Below are positions 37,106 to 49,800 of a DNA stretch of 64,000 nt, piece by piece; positions within the stretch are counted from its first letter, which is position 1, and every line of letters starts with the position of its first letter. The notes below the pieces were generated by a model. That model had not been told where the DNA came from and ran no database searches. It worked only from the letters and a program-made list of their open reading frames with translations. The position numbers were made by a program, and so were the translations under genes. This stretch comes from Phoebastria nigripes (taxonomy: Eukaryota > Chordata > Aves > Procellariiformes > Diomedeidae), in NCBI GenBank assembly GCA_035582835.1, contig JAYKAV010003362.1:133617-197616 (forward strand), written 5' to 3'.

Positions 37106-38328
37106 AAACTCCAGTTTTTCTGGATTTTAGTAAGGCTTTTGATACTGTCCCTCACAGCATCCTTCTGGACAAGTTGTCCAGCTGTGAGGTGAGTAGGTTC
37201 ATGGTGCACTGGATGAAGAACTGGCTGAATGGCAGAGCTCAAAGGGTTGTAGTAAATGGGGCTACATCTGGCTGGCAACCGATCACCAGCNGTGTTCCTC
37301 AGGGTTCAATTCTAGGGCCAGTTCTGTTCAATATATTTATCAATGATCTAGATGCAGGAGTTGAATGCACCATTAGCAAGTTTGCTGACAATACCAAACT
37401 GGGAGGTGCTGTTGACTCTCTTGAGGGACAAGAGGCCTTGCAGAGGGATCTAGATTAATTGGAGCACTAGGCAATGATTAATGGCATGAAATTTAACAAG
37501 TCCAAATGCCAGATTCTGCACCTGGGACAGAGTAACCCAGGCACAAGTATAAATTGCGAGAGGAGTGGCTGGAGAGCAGTCCTGCAGAAAGGGATCTGGG
37601 GGTGCTGGTTGACAGCAGGCTCAATATAAGTCAGCAGCGTGCCCTGGCAGCCAAGAGGGCAAACCACATTCTGGGGTGCAGCAAACACAGTATAACCAGC
37701 CGGTCAAAAGAGGTGATTATCCCACTGTATTTAGCATTGGTGGGGCCTCACCTTGAGTACTGTGTGCAGTTCTGGGCCCCACAATTTAAGAAGGATGTTA
37801 AGATACTTGAATGCATCTAGAGGAGGGCAACAAAGCTGGTGAAAGGGCTGGAAGGAATGTCCTATGAGGAGCGGCTAAGGACTTTGGCTTTGTCTAGTTT
37901 GGAGAAAAGGAGGCTGAGGGGTGAACTCATTGCTCTGTACAGCTTCCTAAGGAGGGGAAGTAGAGAGGGAGGTGCTGATCTCTTCTCCCTGGTATCCAGT
38001 GATAGGACATGTGGGAATGGTTCAAAGTTGTGTCAGGGGAGATAAACCCTGACTTGACATTAGGAAACATTTCTTTACAGAGAGGGTGGTCAAACACTGA
38101 AACAGGCTTCCTAGAGATGTGGTCAATGCCCCATGCCTGTCAGTGTTTAAGAGGCATTTGGACAATGCCCTTAATTAATATGCTTTAACTTTTGGTCAGC
38201 CCTAAAGTGGTCAGGCAGTTGGACTAGATGATCATTGTAGGTCCTTCCAACTATTCTATTCTATTCTATTCTATTCTATTCTATTCTATTCTATTCTATT
38301 CTATTCTATTCTATTCTATTCTATTCTA
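37106..38328 (+). repeat. CR1 LINE, 5'-truncated, with degraded reverse transcriptase and (CTATT)n tail
   Basis: The longest element in the window. It begins within the reverse transcriptase: VFLDFSKAFDTVPHSILLDK near 37111-37170 and [19 protein letters not shown] near 37295-37350. The catalytic box that is normally FADD reads FADN (37381-37392). Frame is then lost through stops near 37456-37470 and frameshifts, although later pieces remain readable (SRSKEVIIPLYLALVGPHLE, then [19 protein letters not shown]). The 3' UTR ends GGTCCTTCCAA followed by (CTATT)n. It cannot encode active machinery. Confidence 0.95.
38251..38328 (+). repeat. (CTATT)n microsatellite at the CR1 3' end, about 15.6 units
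   Basis: Uninterrupted CTATT pentamers directly after the CR1 3' UTR. CR1 ends carry short tandem tails by nature; this one has expanded to 78 bases and is a probable polymorphic marker. Confidence 0.97.
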
Positions 38329-38755
38329 AACGGTCTCAAGCCTGAAAGTATCTGGCTTCCTTACATGGGTTAGGTCAAGACACTGACTGGCCAGAGCCAC
38401 ATTTCCCTTATCCATGAAAGGAGGATAAAATTCCTTTCTGCTATGCTTTCTAGATTGTGACCAACATAATAGGAGCTCATGCTCAATTGAGACTGCTTAA
38501 GTGAAGTTAATAAATAAATATAATACTGGGGAAAAGGGGGAGGAATATGCAGGAGAGAATAAAGGAAAGAAGAGAAATGAAAAAGGAAAAAGCAAGCCTA
38601 TTGAAAAAGTCAAACATGACAAAGACTTAAAGATATCAAGGGGACATTAAGACATACACAAAAAAAGAAAACATTAGAAAAAAATATGGGATGAAGGACT
38701 TAGAACAGAAGTATCTAAAGGGCAGAAAAATAGCAGAGCTTACTTAGAAAAACAT

Positions 38756-39235
38756 TTACTTTCTAAATATGAATGATAACAGAAAAAACAGTGGCTGTGT
38801 CATGAAACAATGAGTACCCTGTGGCAGACCATCCATTTTCCCCATGCTGGAAGAACAAGTTTCTTTCCTCTGTAATTGCTTACATTTCTCTGTGTTATAG
38901 CCAAAAGTCCTGGATCCTTCTGAGATAATGAGAGCTCCACAGTGCAGAGATCCCCAAAGAGCAGAGTAGGTGCCTGTGAACCCTGGGGGGAGGCAATTAA
39001 ATAAAAAGAAGAATCCTATTTTGCAGAAGAATAAGCAAAACCCTTGAGGATTAGCTAGCATTCCCCCTTGCTCAGGATACCACANTATTTTGTAAAAATA
39101 ACATTGACGTTTTCCAAAGTGACTTCTACTTTTATTTGCCCATGTCTCATTCCACATGTCCAGTGCCTCTGTTAATTCACACAAATTCCTTGGTGCAATA
39201 ACTATACATGTGAAACACGTACAAAAGCTACACAT
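38756..39235 (-). pseudogene. Possible degraded endogenous-retrovirus envelope-like fragment
   Basis: A 159-codon open frame on the - strand. Residues 63-90 (38966-39049) have the spacing P-x-G, a Cys pair, a hydrophobic run and LPPGFTGTY. This resembles the conserved segment of gammaretrovirus-type envelope surface subunits, where a glycine and cysteine block precedes an LP-P-x-W-x-G-T-C motif; here the aromatic is Phe and the last Cys is Tyr. No gag, pol, LTR or transmembrane-subunit match was recognised nearby. The frame carries an N (39085) and no convincing signal peptide. A chance resemblance is possible. Confidence 0.22.
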
Positions 39236-42200
39236 ATGTTTTGGTTCAAAAAAGTGATCCAGTAAGGTACTATCTATAACAGATTTNTTGAAGGCAGAAT
39301 GCCAGCTTCAATCAGCTGAGTAAAAAAGCTTCAGTACACATTACTTTGTTTCATCCCTGGGGATGGCTAATCAACAGCCTGGAAGCAAAGTCTGGGCCCT
39401 GACTTTTTAACAAGTCCTACAAGACTACAAGATGGAGTAATCAGGCCAGCTAATTTAGAAATACTGACGTATGGAGTGGGGAAGGATGAAGATCTAGACT
39501 GAGTCTGGAAGATTTTATTAAATTACTGCTGCACTGTGCAAACACATCTGTGTCTTGCTGCCTTATATCAGGCTAGGAAGTGACCCCCCCCAAGCATTAA
39601 GAAAGTGACTGTCCTCAATTTGTGCAAACAACTAATAGAAACAGTCCTATGAACTGGGATATTCATGTACAGCATACACAGATTTTTCATACAGGGCAAG
39701 TATATAAACAAATATTCCTTCCTTGACCTAGGGATACACCATGCCCCGCTCTGCACACAATTACATCCTTTATGTTCTGCATGAAAGAATATACTGCAAA
39801 TGAATCTTGGTACAAAGTTTAAATAAAGAATTACCAACTAATAATTAACCCAGCCTGTCATTTATTATGATTAGACACTAAGGTAAGGTCAGTTTCCTTT
39901 AATGTTTCTCAAAGAATGTACTCATTTTAGAACAGGTATGACCAGTTACACAGAGGTCTCAAAAGACATAGTGTTCTCCTCCTGGCTTAGTGATGCACTG
40001 TGTATTCATTTTTATTGCTGGTTTTGACCCAATTATCAGTATCACAGCCAAGGTGACGTGCTAAAAGCCAAGTCACACTGGGGTTATGACCCAGGACTTT
40101 CACCTGTAACCTCTCCTGTAAGGTTTAACTAAGGATATCTTCACTTCTGTGGTGAAACACTTTTCACTGCAGGACAAGACATGACTCCCAGGTTACATTT
40201 TATTCCTAAGCTCCATTAATGTGGGAAGCTTTTTGTGCACAGGTGGTCAACCAGAGGTTAATAACAACCACTAAATCAGACCTAAGTATGGAGAAATTAA
40301 TTTGCTATGTACTAAAAAATATTTTACAATGGATATACTTTTTGTTCTAACTTCCTAGTCTGGATGGTGTTTTGAGAGCAAGCTGTGTAGACTTACACAT
40401 GCAGAGTTCCCCAAATCTATTAGTGCTCCTCCAAATTACTGGGCAGGATTTGTCTGGTGATGAGATTCTGTTGTGGCACCCCAGTGCCTTCTCCGCTGCT
40501 TAGTTCCTCCCAGTGCACTGCAAATCACCTACTACTGAAGTCTTATTTTCAGATTTTTGGTTTGGAGATAATGCTAATCTTACAAAGTTACTATTTACTA
40601 TTTATGTTATAGTTGCACCTAGAAACCCCAAATGAAAGGATTTAATTTAATTAGGTGTTTTGCAAACAATAATAAGAAAGAGTTCCTGCATCAGAGATCT
40701 AACAGCGCTCTTATCAGCTGAGATAAAAGCGATGGATGGAACAGATAAACCACAAGGTGGGAGTGGATTGGAAAGACTGAATAACTGTAAAGCAAATAGG
40801 CCTCACTACAGCTCACTACTTGCCTAACCTGATGGGAGTGGTTCATGAGCACCGCAGCAGAAAAAGGTTTTGAGGAAGGATTTAGAGGAGGATAAGGCAT
40901 CAGCTTTATGGATTTTGGCAAGGACTGGTTTCCGCTGCTAGGTACTGCAGCAGAGAAAAGATTTAAGACTTCTGTCTATCACTGAAAGAATCACAACTGC
41001 TTAAGAAGTTTCACTAGGTGACCACCCCTCACTTTGATAAATTAATTGCTATAACCTATGGTGAAAGATGATTTAGCTAATTGACTCAAGCCCATTTAAC
41101 ATCTATAAACTGGAAAACAGTTTTAATTTTCATCTCCTGTGAGTACATATAATTATATCCTCTCTTTGTTGTTTATCCTGAAGTTGATCATGCTCCAGTA
41201 GGGCTGGAGTCCAGAAAGCATAACTGTATGTTGAAATGCAAATTGCAAAATAACCATCATCATTGAGACTTAAAGGGAAAATTATGAGATTTGTTATAAT
41301 CTCATATGGCTTTACAGGACATTTTAAACCAACAAATACAAAAAGTATTTTGTAAAATAGAAAATATGACTGCATTTCACAAAAATCTCAAGTCTTTTCC
41401 ATTGTGCGTTGAACAAGATTGTTTCTTTCCCACTTAATTTTATGCTTTCAGTGGACACAACTGCAGTCTGTGTTAAATACAGTTATTTGGGAGCTGATAA
41501 TACCATATTATTATTAATGTTATCTATCTGATTCATGTTGCACTAAAATAAACATCTAAATTTAAATCAAGTTAAATTCTTAAGAATATAATAATTAAGC
41601 TCTCCTAAAATTGGTATGTGTGCCATTGTCAGCTGCAAATCCTTTCTCCCCCTCCATGCCCCACTCCCACTGACTCTCCAGGATCCCTGGATGCTATTCC
41701 AGGTTTGACTGTTCATCTATTAGTCCTGCATCTCTGGCAGGATCCTCCCCCTCCCACCAGTCAGGAACTTTCACTCGCCTGGTCTCCTTTAACCACATAT
41801 TTAAATCAAGACCAGAGTTGTTGCTTAGGTTCCCTTTACTGATGTAGCACGGTAAGTAATGAAGCATGATGCCGGTCAAGCTTTCAATCAGCTGCATCAA
41901 AAAATTTGTATGCAAACCTCTTCTGCCATCCCCCTTTATTTACACCTAATCTGTTCCTTTTACATTTTGCCATGCATTTCCTACTGCTTAGATTCTGCAA
42001 CACATTTTTCAATTGATTAATGGCTTATCGATACGATATGCACCCATGCTAGCTCCAATCATTGTCTGCACCATGTGTTCATGCCATAAGTATTCGAAGG
42101 CTATATTTGGTTATTTGCTGGCTTTCATGTCCTTATTAAAAGACAAATACAGACTATAAATTATCTGCTAAATCACCTCGTCCCTAGCTACCCAAGCTAC

Positions 42201-42992
42201 TCTCAAGCATCCCATTACTTTAGTTGCACAGTTCCAATTATTAAGTCTCTTATTTTTTCTAGGCCTCAATTACATTGTTTTCACTGACACCTATAAAGTC
42301 TTATTTCAGGAAACAGGAAAATTAACCACAGTCTTTATTTATTTACATCCACATAAAATAAAACCTAGCTAGAGTTGTTAAAGCACCTGGCACAGGTTTA
42401 GAAACATAATTACAATATCATAGAATCAGTCAAAACACCAGCTGCTCTTTCTCTCCTGTATCTCTTCCATCAGCTACATATCATTCACTATTTAGTGAGA
42501 AGATTCAGCAAAGATTAAAACTCATCCTAAACCATATCTATTATGCAATCATATCTTTACCTTGCTGCTATAGCTAAGCATGTCTCATACAATCTTTGGA
42601 AAGAGGCTATGGGGAATAAGTAAACAAATAACTTCTAAAAAGAAGCATTAATGTCTTCTTCTATCATGAAGCCCAGATTACTGCACCCATGGCACAGTTC
42701 TGCCACTTCTATTGCTCAGAAACTACTTTCATGTAATATTAAGAAATGCACTGAACAAGTCTATCCTTCCCACCAAGTTGAAAAACAAAGAATTAATCAT
42801 CCAAATAAGATCTAAAATAATTCCTACTATATACAATTGTCTGATAGGTAGCAAAAATATTTTAAAAGGTCAATAGAGATGTGGAATGCAGAATTAAATA
42901 CTGATTAATCAGGATAGGACTGGTAGTTGATACAAGAGCAAGTTAACCACCTAGTGCTGTAAATAATTACTAGTCTTGTAAATTTAACATCC

Positions 42993-43433
42993 ATGAGTAC
43001 AGCAAGAGAAGCATATGTTCAAAAAACTGGGCCATTTTTATGTGTGTGGATGAAAAAGTATGCAACAGTGTTCTTCCAGGCAGTCTGTCAGGCATTGGCT
43101 ACTGCCCACGTGACAGTTGGGGGTATAATTCAACAGGTAGCCTTACAGTTTTACCTAGGACACTTTCAGGCCAGCCAAGATATTTCTGCTGATCCAATCT
43201 GGATTTGCATCAGATTGCATTTTGGCTGTTATATGTTCAGAAATGCAGGAAACCCACGACAAGATTTCAATTGTCAATTAAATACACAAGGAGTTTTCCA
43301 GGAACGTGTATTCTGTATGTTCACTTTAGATGCTCTTCAGAGGGTGGGAGGCTGGAAAAGAACTCCCAGGTTAACAGTAGCACTAGAAGGACAGAAAACA
43401 GGAATGATGTGTTGTGTCAAAATGTATACCTGA
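42993..43433 (+). other. Unassigned 146-codon open reading frame
   Basis: It starts MSTAREAYVQKTGPFLCVWM and runs open for 146 codons, long for AT-rich intergenic DNA. I recognise no domain, signal peptide or family. It has many Cys and aromatic residues and no clear promoter, ribosome context or splice partner. It may be a chance ORF or a decayed mobile-element segment. Confidence 0.15.
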
Positions 43434-44049
43434 AAAACATGAATGCAATCCAGAAACCTTAGTAAATGGGTGCTATACTAAACGTAGATTAATATAGCAA
43501 TTGTCTGTGATAATTGAAAATCAGCTCTTTGTGAAATATTGGATACATCCAAGTATACATACTTTTATTATTTCTTTTATTAGTAACAATTTATTCTGCA
43601 GTGGGATTAGTTATGGTACTTACTTGTAACATACTTTCCAAACTGGCTAATCATTCCCTGCATCAGCATAAAAGTTGCTGTATTTTCTCCCCATTTGGTG
43701 GTGGAAAAATGTGTGCAAACATTTCTCAGTAACATTAGTAAAACCATGAAGCCTTGATGTAACTAAGGATTGGAGTGCAAGAAACACTGTCCAGGCCTGC
43801 ATTTGGACTGCATGCTCCAGGTCTGCTCAAGGGATGAGAAATTTGATTGATTACTTGGCTGGCTGTTTGACTTTCCCTCTATATATAAAGTTTAGCTACA
43901 TCTCTACAAAATCTAAGATTCCCCTTCCCCCCTCATGTTTTTTTTAAGCCAGCTAAAAACTGATAAATATCTGTCAACAAGCAGTTCATCAAATAGCAAT
44001 GTGAAGCTTTGGTATATCAAAGAGCAAGAGATCATAGAACAGGCATTTG

Positions 44050-44180
44050 TCTAAAATGTAGCCAGATTTTCCAAAGAGCTCAAGGATAATTTTTTCAAGT
44101 GCTCGGCATCCACCTCTATAGGCAAATTTTCAGAAGTGCTCAAAGCCATGCGTGCTAAAAGTCTCTAAGAATGCTGCTAG
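44050..44180. repeat. Possible ancient amniote interspersed repeat, second copy
   Basis: CCAGATTTTCCAAAGAGCTC, then AAGTGCTCGGCATCCACCT and AAATTTTCAGAAGTGCTCA. The repeated TTTTC-A-A-AGxGCTC phrase resembles an old dispersed repeat of amniote genomes and the 29450 segment here. Family name and limits are uncertain. Confidence 0.35.
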
Positions 44181-44699
44181 TTGTTTTGGTTCTTAAAAGG
44201 AAGCCAAGTTTTTTGAAAAGTCTGTCCCCTTTGAAATATTTCTGCTAAAGGATATTACAGTATCCCTCAGTTATTATTTTGGGTTCTATACATAACTGTA
44301 GATCTCTACAAAATAATCTTATTGTAAACCTGATTTTTTGTTAAATGAAAAACAAATGCAGTCACTTTGGAACATAACTCTTTCATTTTGTTATTTTTGA
44401 AATGACTTCCTAGTCAGCCTTTGTATGAAATACTTCATCCTTGGTTTTTGGAAACTTTATATCATAAGGACATGTCATTTTTCCATTGCGTCTATTTATA
44501 AAGCAGGCATTCTATTTTGTTCCCTTTTCACATATATCTCTTCCTAAACTAATGCCTATTTTCCCCATTACAAATACTGTGACTTTTACAAAACAGAATT
44601 ACATCTGACATATGTCAGTCAAATTGTTCTGTTGGTTTTTGGAGTACCGCAACTACATTTTACTAAACCCTTACTTCTGAATAAAATACGGAGAACAGC

Positions 44700-45290
44700 C
44701 TCAGAAAACAGTGCTGACTGTTGTAGTTATCAATAAGAAAATTCAAGAAACTGGAAGTAAAATAGAATACAATTTAATAACAGAGTCAAGTGGAAGATGC
44801 TACACTTACACAGATGTGTTCAACTGTACAAAAACAGAATGGGGAATGACTGTCCAGAAAATAGTTTTGAGTACATGGAGGCAGGGGATCTACCTGAGCA
44901 CAGGCTGCACTTGAATAAACATTATGCTGCATTAAACAAAAAAATGAGAGAGGCTAACATCACCCTTGGATGTGTAAAGCAGAGCACAGCCTGACAGACA
45001 TGAAATATCTGTTTTCAGTGTTAGTAAGACTTTAGCTGGAATACTGAGCCTAGGACTTGGAACCCCGCTTCAACAAATATGGCATCTGGAAGTGACATAG
45101 AGGAGAGCAAGAAGGGGCAGGGGTCTTCAAAAGACTGCAAGAACTAGAGCTTGTTAGCTAAAAAAAATAAAATAAAATAAATGTTCACTACACTTGCCGT
45201 TGCAAAAAGGATAGGTATTATCTCTTTATCAGTGATACCTCCAGCTGGGAGGAGTGCAATTCCAAGGTGATAATAAGTCTGCCAGAACTG
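44700..45290 (+). repeat. Old CR1/L3-like LINE fragment
   Basis: The translation MGNDCPENSFEYMEAGDLPE followed by ANITLGCVKQSTA matches the order of the CR1-superfamily RT C-terminal region (a W-x-x-D segment, then the AN-x-ILGC motif). Downstream TTTAGCTGGAATACTGAGCC and GAGGAGAGCAAGAAGGGGCA match the following HLEYC and Q-RRA-K-like segments. It is heavily mutated and interrupted by an AAAAT tract (45160-45180). The right boundary is approximate. Confidence 0.55.
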
Positions 45291-46049
45291 TGAGATATAT
45301 TGATATATTTCAGGGAGGGGCACCAGTAGGTGACTGAATTATCCAGTGCCAACGGAGATGAAAAAGAGGAGAATGTTTGCGCTAGTGAGATGGAGTTGGG
45401 GAAGGCTTGGTGCCTGTTCAGCAATAGGAGTGCAGAGAAAACAGAGGAGCACTGAGCAGGAATGAAGCATGGGGTCATGGCGACAGACTGTTGCACCACC
45501 AGGATCTGAAAGTGAATCCCCTTAGGAGATGTCACTGAAGTGATCTGACGTAGACATCATAACTAGGAAGAAGGGCATTTCCTGTGGAAGATTCCACTTT
45601 TCATACAGATAATGCAGAAAGACTGCACAGTGTGACTACCAATGGTCATGTAATGTTAGGTATTTTATCAAGCAGCAGAAACTTTTCAAGATTTTATGAA
45701 ATGGCTCTCATAATGACTAAATTCTAAAGTGTTTTAACACAAGTCCATTTTAAGCATGCCTTCTCAAGATGTTACTCCAAAGACAATTTTTTCCAGGTTT
45801 ATCATTTAAACAAATTAACAGTGGATAGGAAAACAAAACCCAGAGAGGGAAGGTAACTTGACAACATTCATCTGACCTGAAACTGGGGAAGTCTGTGCTG
45901 CTTTTCAAAGCTCATGAGACACTTTTCATGCTGCCACCTTTTGCAGCTGCTGTTTCTGCTGAAAAATGTACATCAAACGTAAAATGAATCCCAGAAGACT
46001 ACCAAGTACAAGATTAGTTTCTGACTGGGTATAAAGGAAAAAATATTTC

Positions 46050-46240
46050 AATAAGAAAATGGAGTGTTCGAACAGGTCACCAAGAAAGGTTAGGGAATGT
46101 GTGTCCTTGAGGACTTTCGAGACCCAACTGGGCAAAGCCCTGTACAACATGGTCTGCATCCATAGTTCACCCTTCTCTGCGATGGGGGTCAGACCAGAGA
46201 CCTCCTGCGGTCCCTTCCCACCTTTATGACGCTGTGCTGA
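46050..46240 (+). repeat. CR1 LINE 3' UTR fragment
   Basis: The segment ends with GGGGGTCAGACCAGAGACCT, GCGGTCCCTTCCCACCTTTA and TGACGCTGTG, a mutated form of the CR1 3' UTR (GGACTAGATGACCT, GGTCCCTTCCAACC, TATGATTCTGTG). Upstream ACCCAACTGGGCAAAGCCCT matches the end of the CR1 ORF. Confidence 0.7.
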
Positions 46241-46499
46241 CCCTATGAATTCACCTTTCCTCAAGGCTACCAGCCTCAGAGGTGACTTTTCTTCTCACTG
46301 GAAAAGAAATCCATTTGCAAGAGAATGCTTCATCGGTCAGTGGGTACTGTGAGGGCATTGTCTGGGGTAAGCATTTCATGAGTACACGTCTCTGCACATG
46401 AGTGTGTCCATGGACAGATATACATGTGGACACAGGGCAGTGATCAGAGGCTGCGTTCAAACTTGGAGGCTCTCCAAGGCCCAAACGTCCATCATTTAG

Positions 46500-46810
46500 A
46501 TAGACTTCGATGAAAGATTAAAAGAAATACTTGTGTATTGCTTGGCTCAGAACACCCAGGAAGGAGAGGAACTATTCCGAATTGCCTGCGGGAGTTTACA
46601 ACTAGGAGCAATGGGGTAAAGTCAGGTAAAGAAAAACAGTTTGAACATCAGTAAGATTTCCTGACTGTGAGTGTTATTAGACTGGAATAATCTCCCCTAA
46701 GGGAAGCAATAAAAACTACATCATTTGCATCTTTGCAAACTAGACCAGACAAAGCACTGGGAAATATACTGTGGGGAATAATCCTGTAAAATGATTGCAC
46801 TAATTTTTCC
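46500..46810 (+). repeat. Old CR1/L3-like LINE fragment
   Basis: Signature pieces in CR1 order: CTAGGAGCAATGGGGTAAAG, CATCAGTAAGATTTCCTGAC, TAGACTGGAATAATCTCCCC and GGGAAGCAATAAAAACTACA. These correspond to the region encoding R-x-NG, RKNFL and HWN-LP in better copies. Highly diverged. Confidence 0.55.
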
Positions 46811-49800
46811 CATCTATTCTTTCTTCATAGGATTGCTTCATACATGGAATGTGCCATACTCTTTTTCCTGTTACTTTACTCCCTTTCCTGTGGGCTGAGT
46901 GAAAAAAACCCTGAAGGATGATACCATTCTAACTGAAAACTAACATATTAAGACAATTTGCATTTTTATTTAAAAAAAGACATCTTTTNTCTTTAAAATA
47001 TAACCAGTGATAGACACAAGAGCATATTCTCTAGGATAATGACACACTTCAGTACACTAGGCAATTAGGTTTGCCTTAAATTAATTATTGTTTGACATGC
47101 TGCTCATACAAATACTCTGTGTAACAGGAGGAAGTCAGTTCGACCTTAATTATTGCCTGTAAATAATCCCTGAGTTGTAACTAAGTAGTGCCTTTTAAAA
47201 TGTAATTATTATAATACCAGAGTTACAGAGTTCATTGATTTATAATTGTTTAATTGTTTATACCCATTAAACTACAGCTATGATAGGTTCATCATGCCTA
47301 CATGCACTAGCCTGGAAACTGATGAAGTATGGCCAAGAACTTGGACTAACTTTATCTCCCACAGCTAAATGGCTAAATAATCATTCCAGTCTAGTCAAGG
47401 TCAGTAGCAGTCATCAGATGGCTGACAGACTGTGGGAAACGAGCTGGTCGTTTCAGTACACATCCTTCAGAATAATAAGGAGAGGCGAGGGGAATACAAA
47501 GGCACCTTCAGGGTCCTGAGCTCTCACCACCTAATTCAGACAAAAAGCTACTTCTTTGTGAGTCTGATTTTACACTTTTAGGGTCATAATGTATAATGCG
47601 CTATTGGAAGTACTGGTAACTGTGCTACTGGGAAACAGAATACCCACGTAATTATGAAATTTTTTCCTCCTCCTAAACACAGGGTATGTAGTTGTTTGCA
47701 CGCTTACATGCAAGGGAGAGACCGTCATTTTGCTTCTCATGCCTTGCACCTTAACATGGCAAGAGCATTTCACAGAGTTCAAACCACACACATGGTCCTC
47801 TTGTCTTTAATATATTCAGTTCTTTCTCTGCCACTGTCTGGTAATCACCAACCAGACCACTCTGTTGTATTACATGTATTTCTCCGTTGTGAGTGGAAAA
47901 AAAAGAGATATAAATAATAAAGCATTTAAAAGTAGTCAGCATGACACACTTTCACTTAAATTGTAAATCCCACCTGTCAGAGGAGTGGAAAAGCCAACAC
48001 CTTTCGCAAGTCTTAATTCCGAGAAACTGAAATCCTGCATTTTGCTGTAAAGATCCTACTACATTTTGCTGAAAAGAAGGTGGTATTTAGAAATAATCTG
48101 TGTGGATTTTATAGCATTAAAAGTTTGACTTGGTTCAAATAAGCCTTGGTTCAAATCTTTTGCTGTCTTACGGTGTAGTCAAAACCATCAGCTAAGAAGC
48201 ATGTGAAGTCTGTGTGTTACAGACATAGACCCTAGAAGGAATGGTAGAACTATAAACTGACCACTCAGATAACCATGCTAGCCATACGAGTATTCACAAA
48301 GCAGGTCTCAGGAATAAGAGATTCTGTATGTTCTCAGTATTCATACAACTTCTTACATATTTCTTAAAAATGCAATATATTTTGAAAGCCTGAGAAGACT
48401 AGTTCTGTGTTACACCATTAAAGAAGTTTCAGACTATGCCCAAGACACTGAAGGTGAGAATGAAGATTTTTGTGCAAGCTGTACATATAGTTTAGGGGTT
48501 AAAGCAATTAACCCTTCAAGGATTTGAAGACCCTGTTCCAATCTCAGCTCTTCCTAGTCTGCACAGCATGGAGGAAAAAAATACCAGCACCGTTCGTCTC
48601 AATTTCTGCACTCCTAAAAAGGGAATACTAGTTATGTAGGTTCACCAGTCAGGTTACGTCTAAATTCCCCATGGTAAATGAGACTAAAGAAATGCAAACT
48701 ATTCTAGTACTGTACAATCCAGATGGAGTGATAATGCTCTGCTTGTTATTACCAACATTCCACAGCAATTAGGGAATTGCGGCAGAATCCTAAATCTATG
48801 GGAAGAAAATCAGATTGCCTCAAAGTGTGGTCCTATCCCACCACGTGACTGAAAGTGTAGGATTAAAGGAATCGCTATCTCAGTGTTTCTTGTGCACTTT
48901 TTAGTTTTTAATTGAAAGCGTTGTTTTTTTCAACTGTCAGTTATGCAAATACAACACAGGTCCTTCCCCTTCTGTGTACCCTCACCAGTCATCAGGGCTT
49001 TGCAGCCAAACTCTGCTCCCAGTTCTACCTGCACAAACCTATTCCTTTCAATCTTTCTGTGATATATCAACAACAGGCAAAGAACAACTTGCTTAAATGT
49101 AGGAGCCATCCATTCCCGAGTGTTGATTCCCTTGGAAAGGTGATAAGCTCCTCTTATCTATTATGCTTTTTCAGATACAACATGAAGAAAAAGCATAAAT
49201 TAAAAAAATGCATTCATTCACAAAAGTTTCATTTATCTTCCTTAGCTGCAATGCCTACTGAAGAAAATAATGTTTACATTGCTGGTATCTTGTGATTTTC
49301 TTCTTCTGTGACCTGCTGGCATTTCTTATATCAGGCTTAGAATATGAACTCTCTAGTGCAAGCACCATCATATCGTTCTGTATTCCTCCATCATTATAGC
49401 CAGAGCAAGAACAGTAAGAAATAACTTTTTTTTTTTTTTTTTAAACAGAAGTATTTGGAAGACTAGTTGGTATGTGAAGTGTATCCTGAAGAAGCAGAAT
49501 ATTATATAAATAATATGGACAGCTGGACTTTTCTTAGCTTCCAAAATTTTGAGTTTATTTCCTATATTATTTTACCTTGGCAAAGTGCAGCACTTGGCTG
49601 AAATAATCAAAGGAACTTTAACCAATAAAAGTAACTATAGATCCGAAAGCATAAAATGCTAAAGGTTAAAACTGATATCAAAGTTACCCTGTGTAGGAAG
49701 TAGCAAAGATGCAAAAAGTAAGCAAGTCAAAATACTCACAATACAGACAATAGGGGAAAAGATGCAATTGTGAAGAATTGATAATTAAATAATCACTATA

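Larger units (their letters stand above)
38329..44049. other. Intergenic sequence; no gene recognised
   Basis: AT-rich DNA holding a possible envelope-like relic (38756-39235, - strand) and an unassigned 146-codon ORF (42993-43433). Other short ORFs show no recognisable domain. Confidence 0.55.

Noticed and set aside
37090..37278. - strand ORFs at 37090-37278 and 37467-37688
   Set aside because: They are antisense to the CR1 reverse transcriptase region at 37106-38328.
45926..46264. 112-codon - strand ORF
   Set aside because: It overlaps a + strand CR1 3' UTR fragment on the opposite strand and shows no domain.
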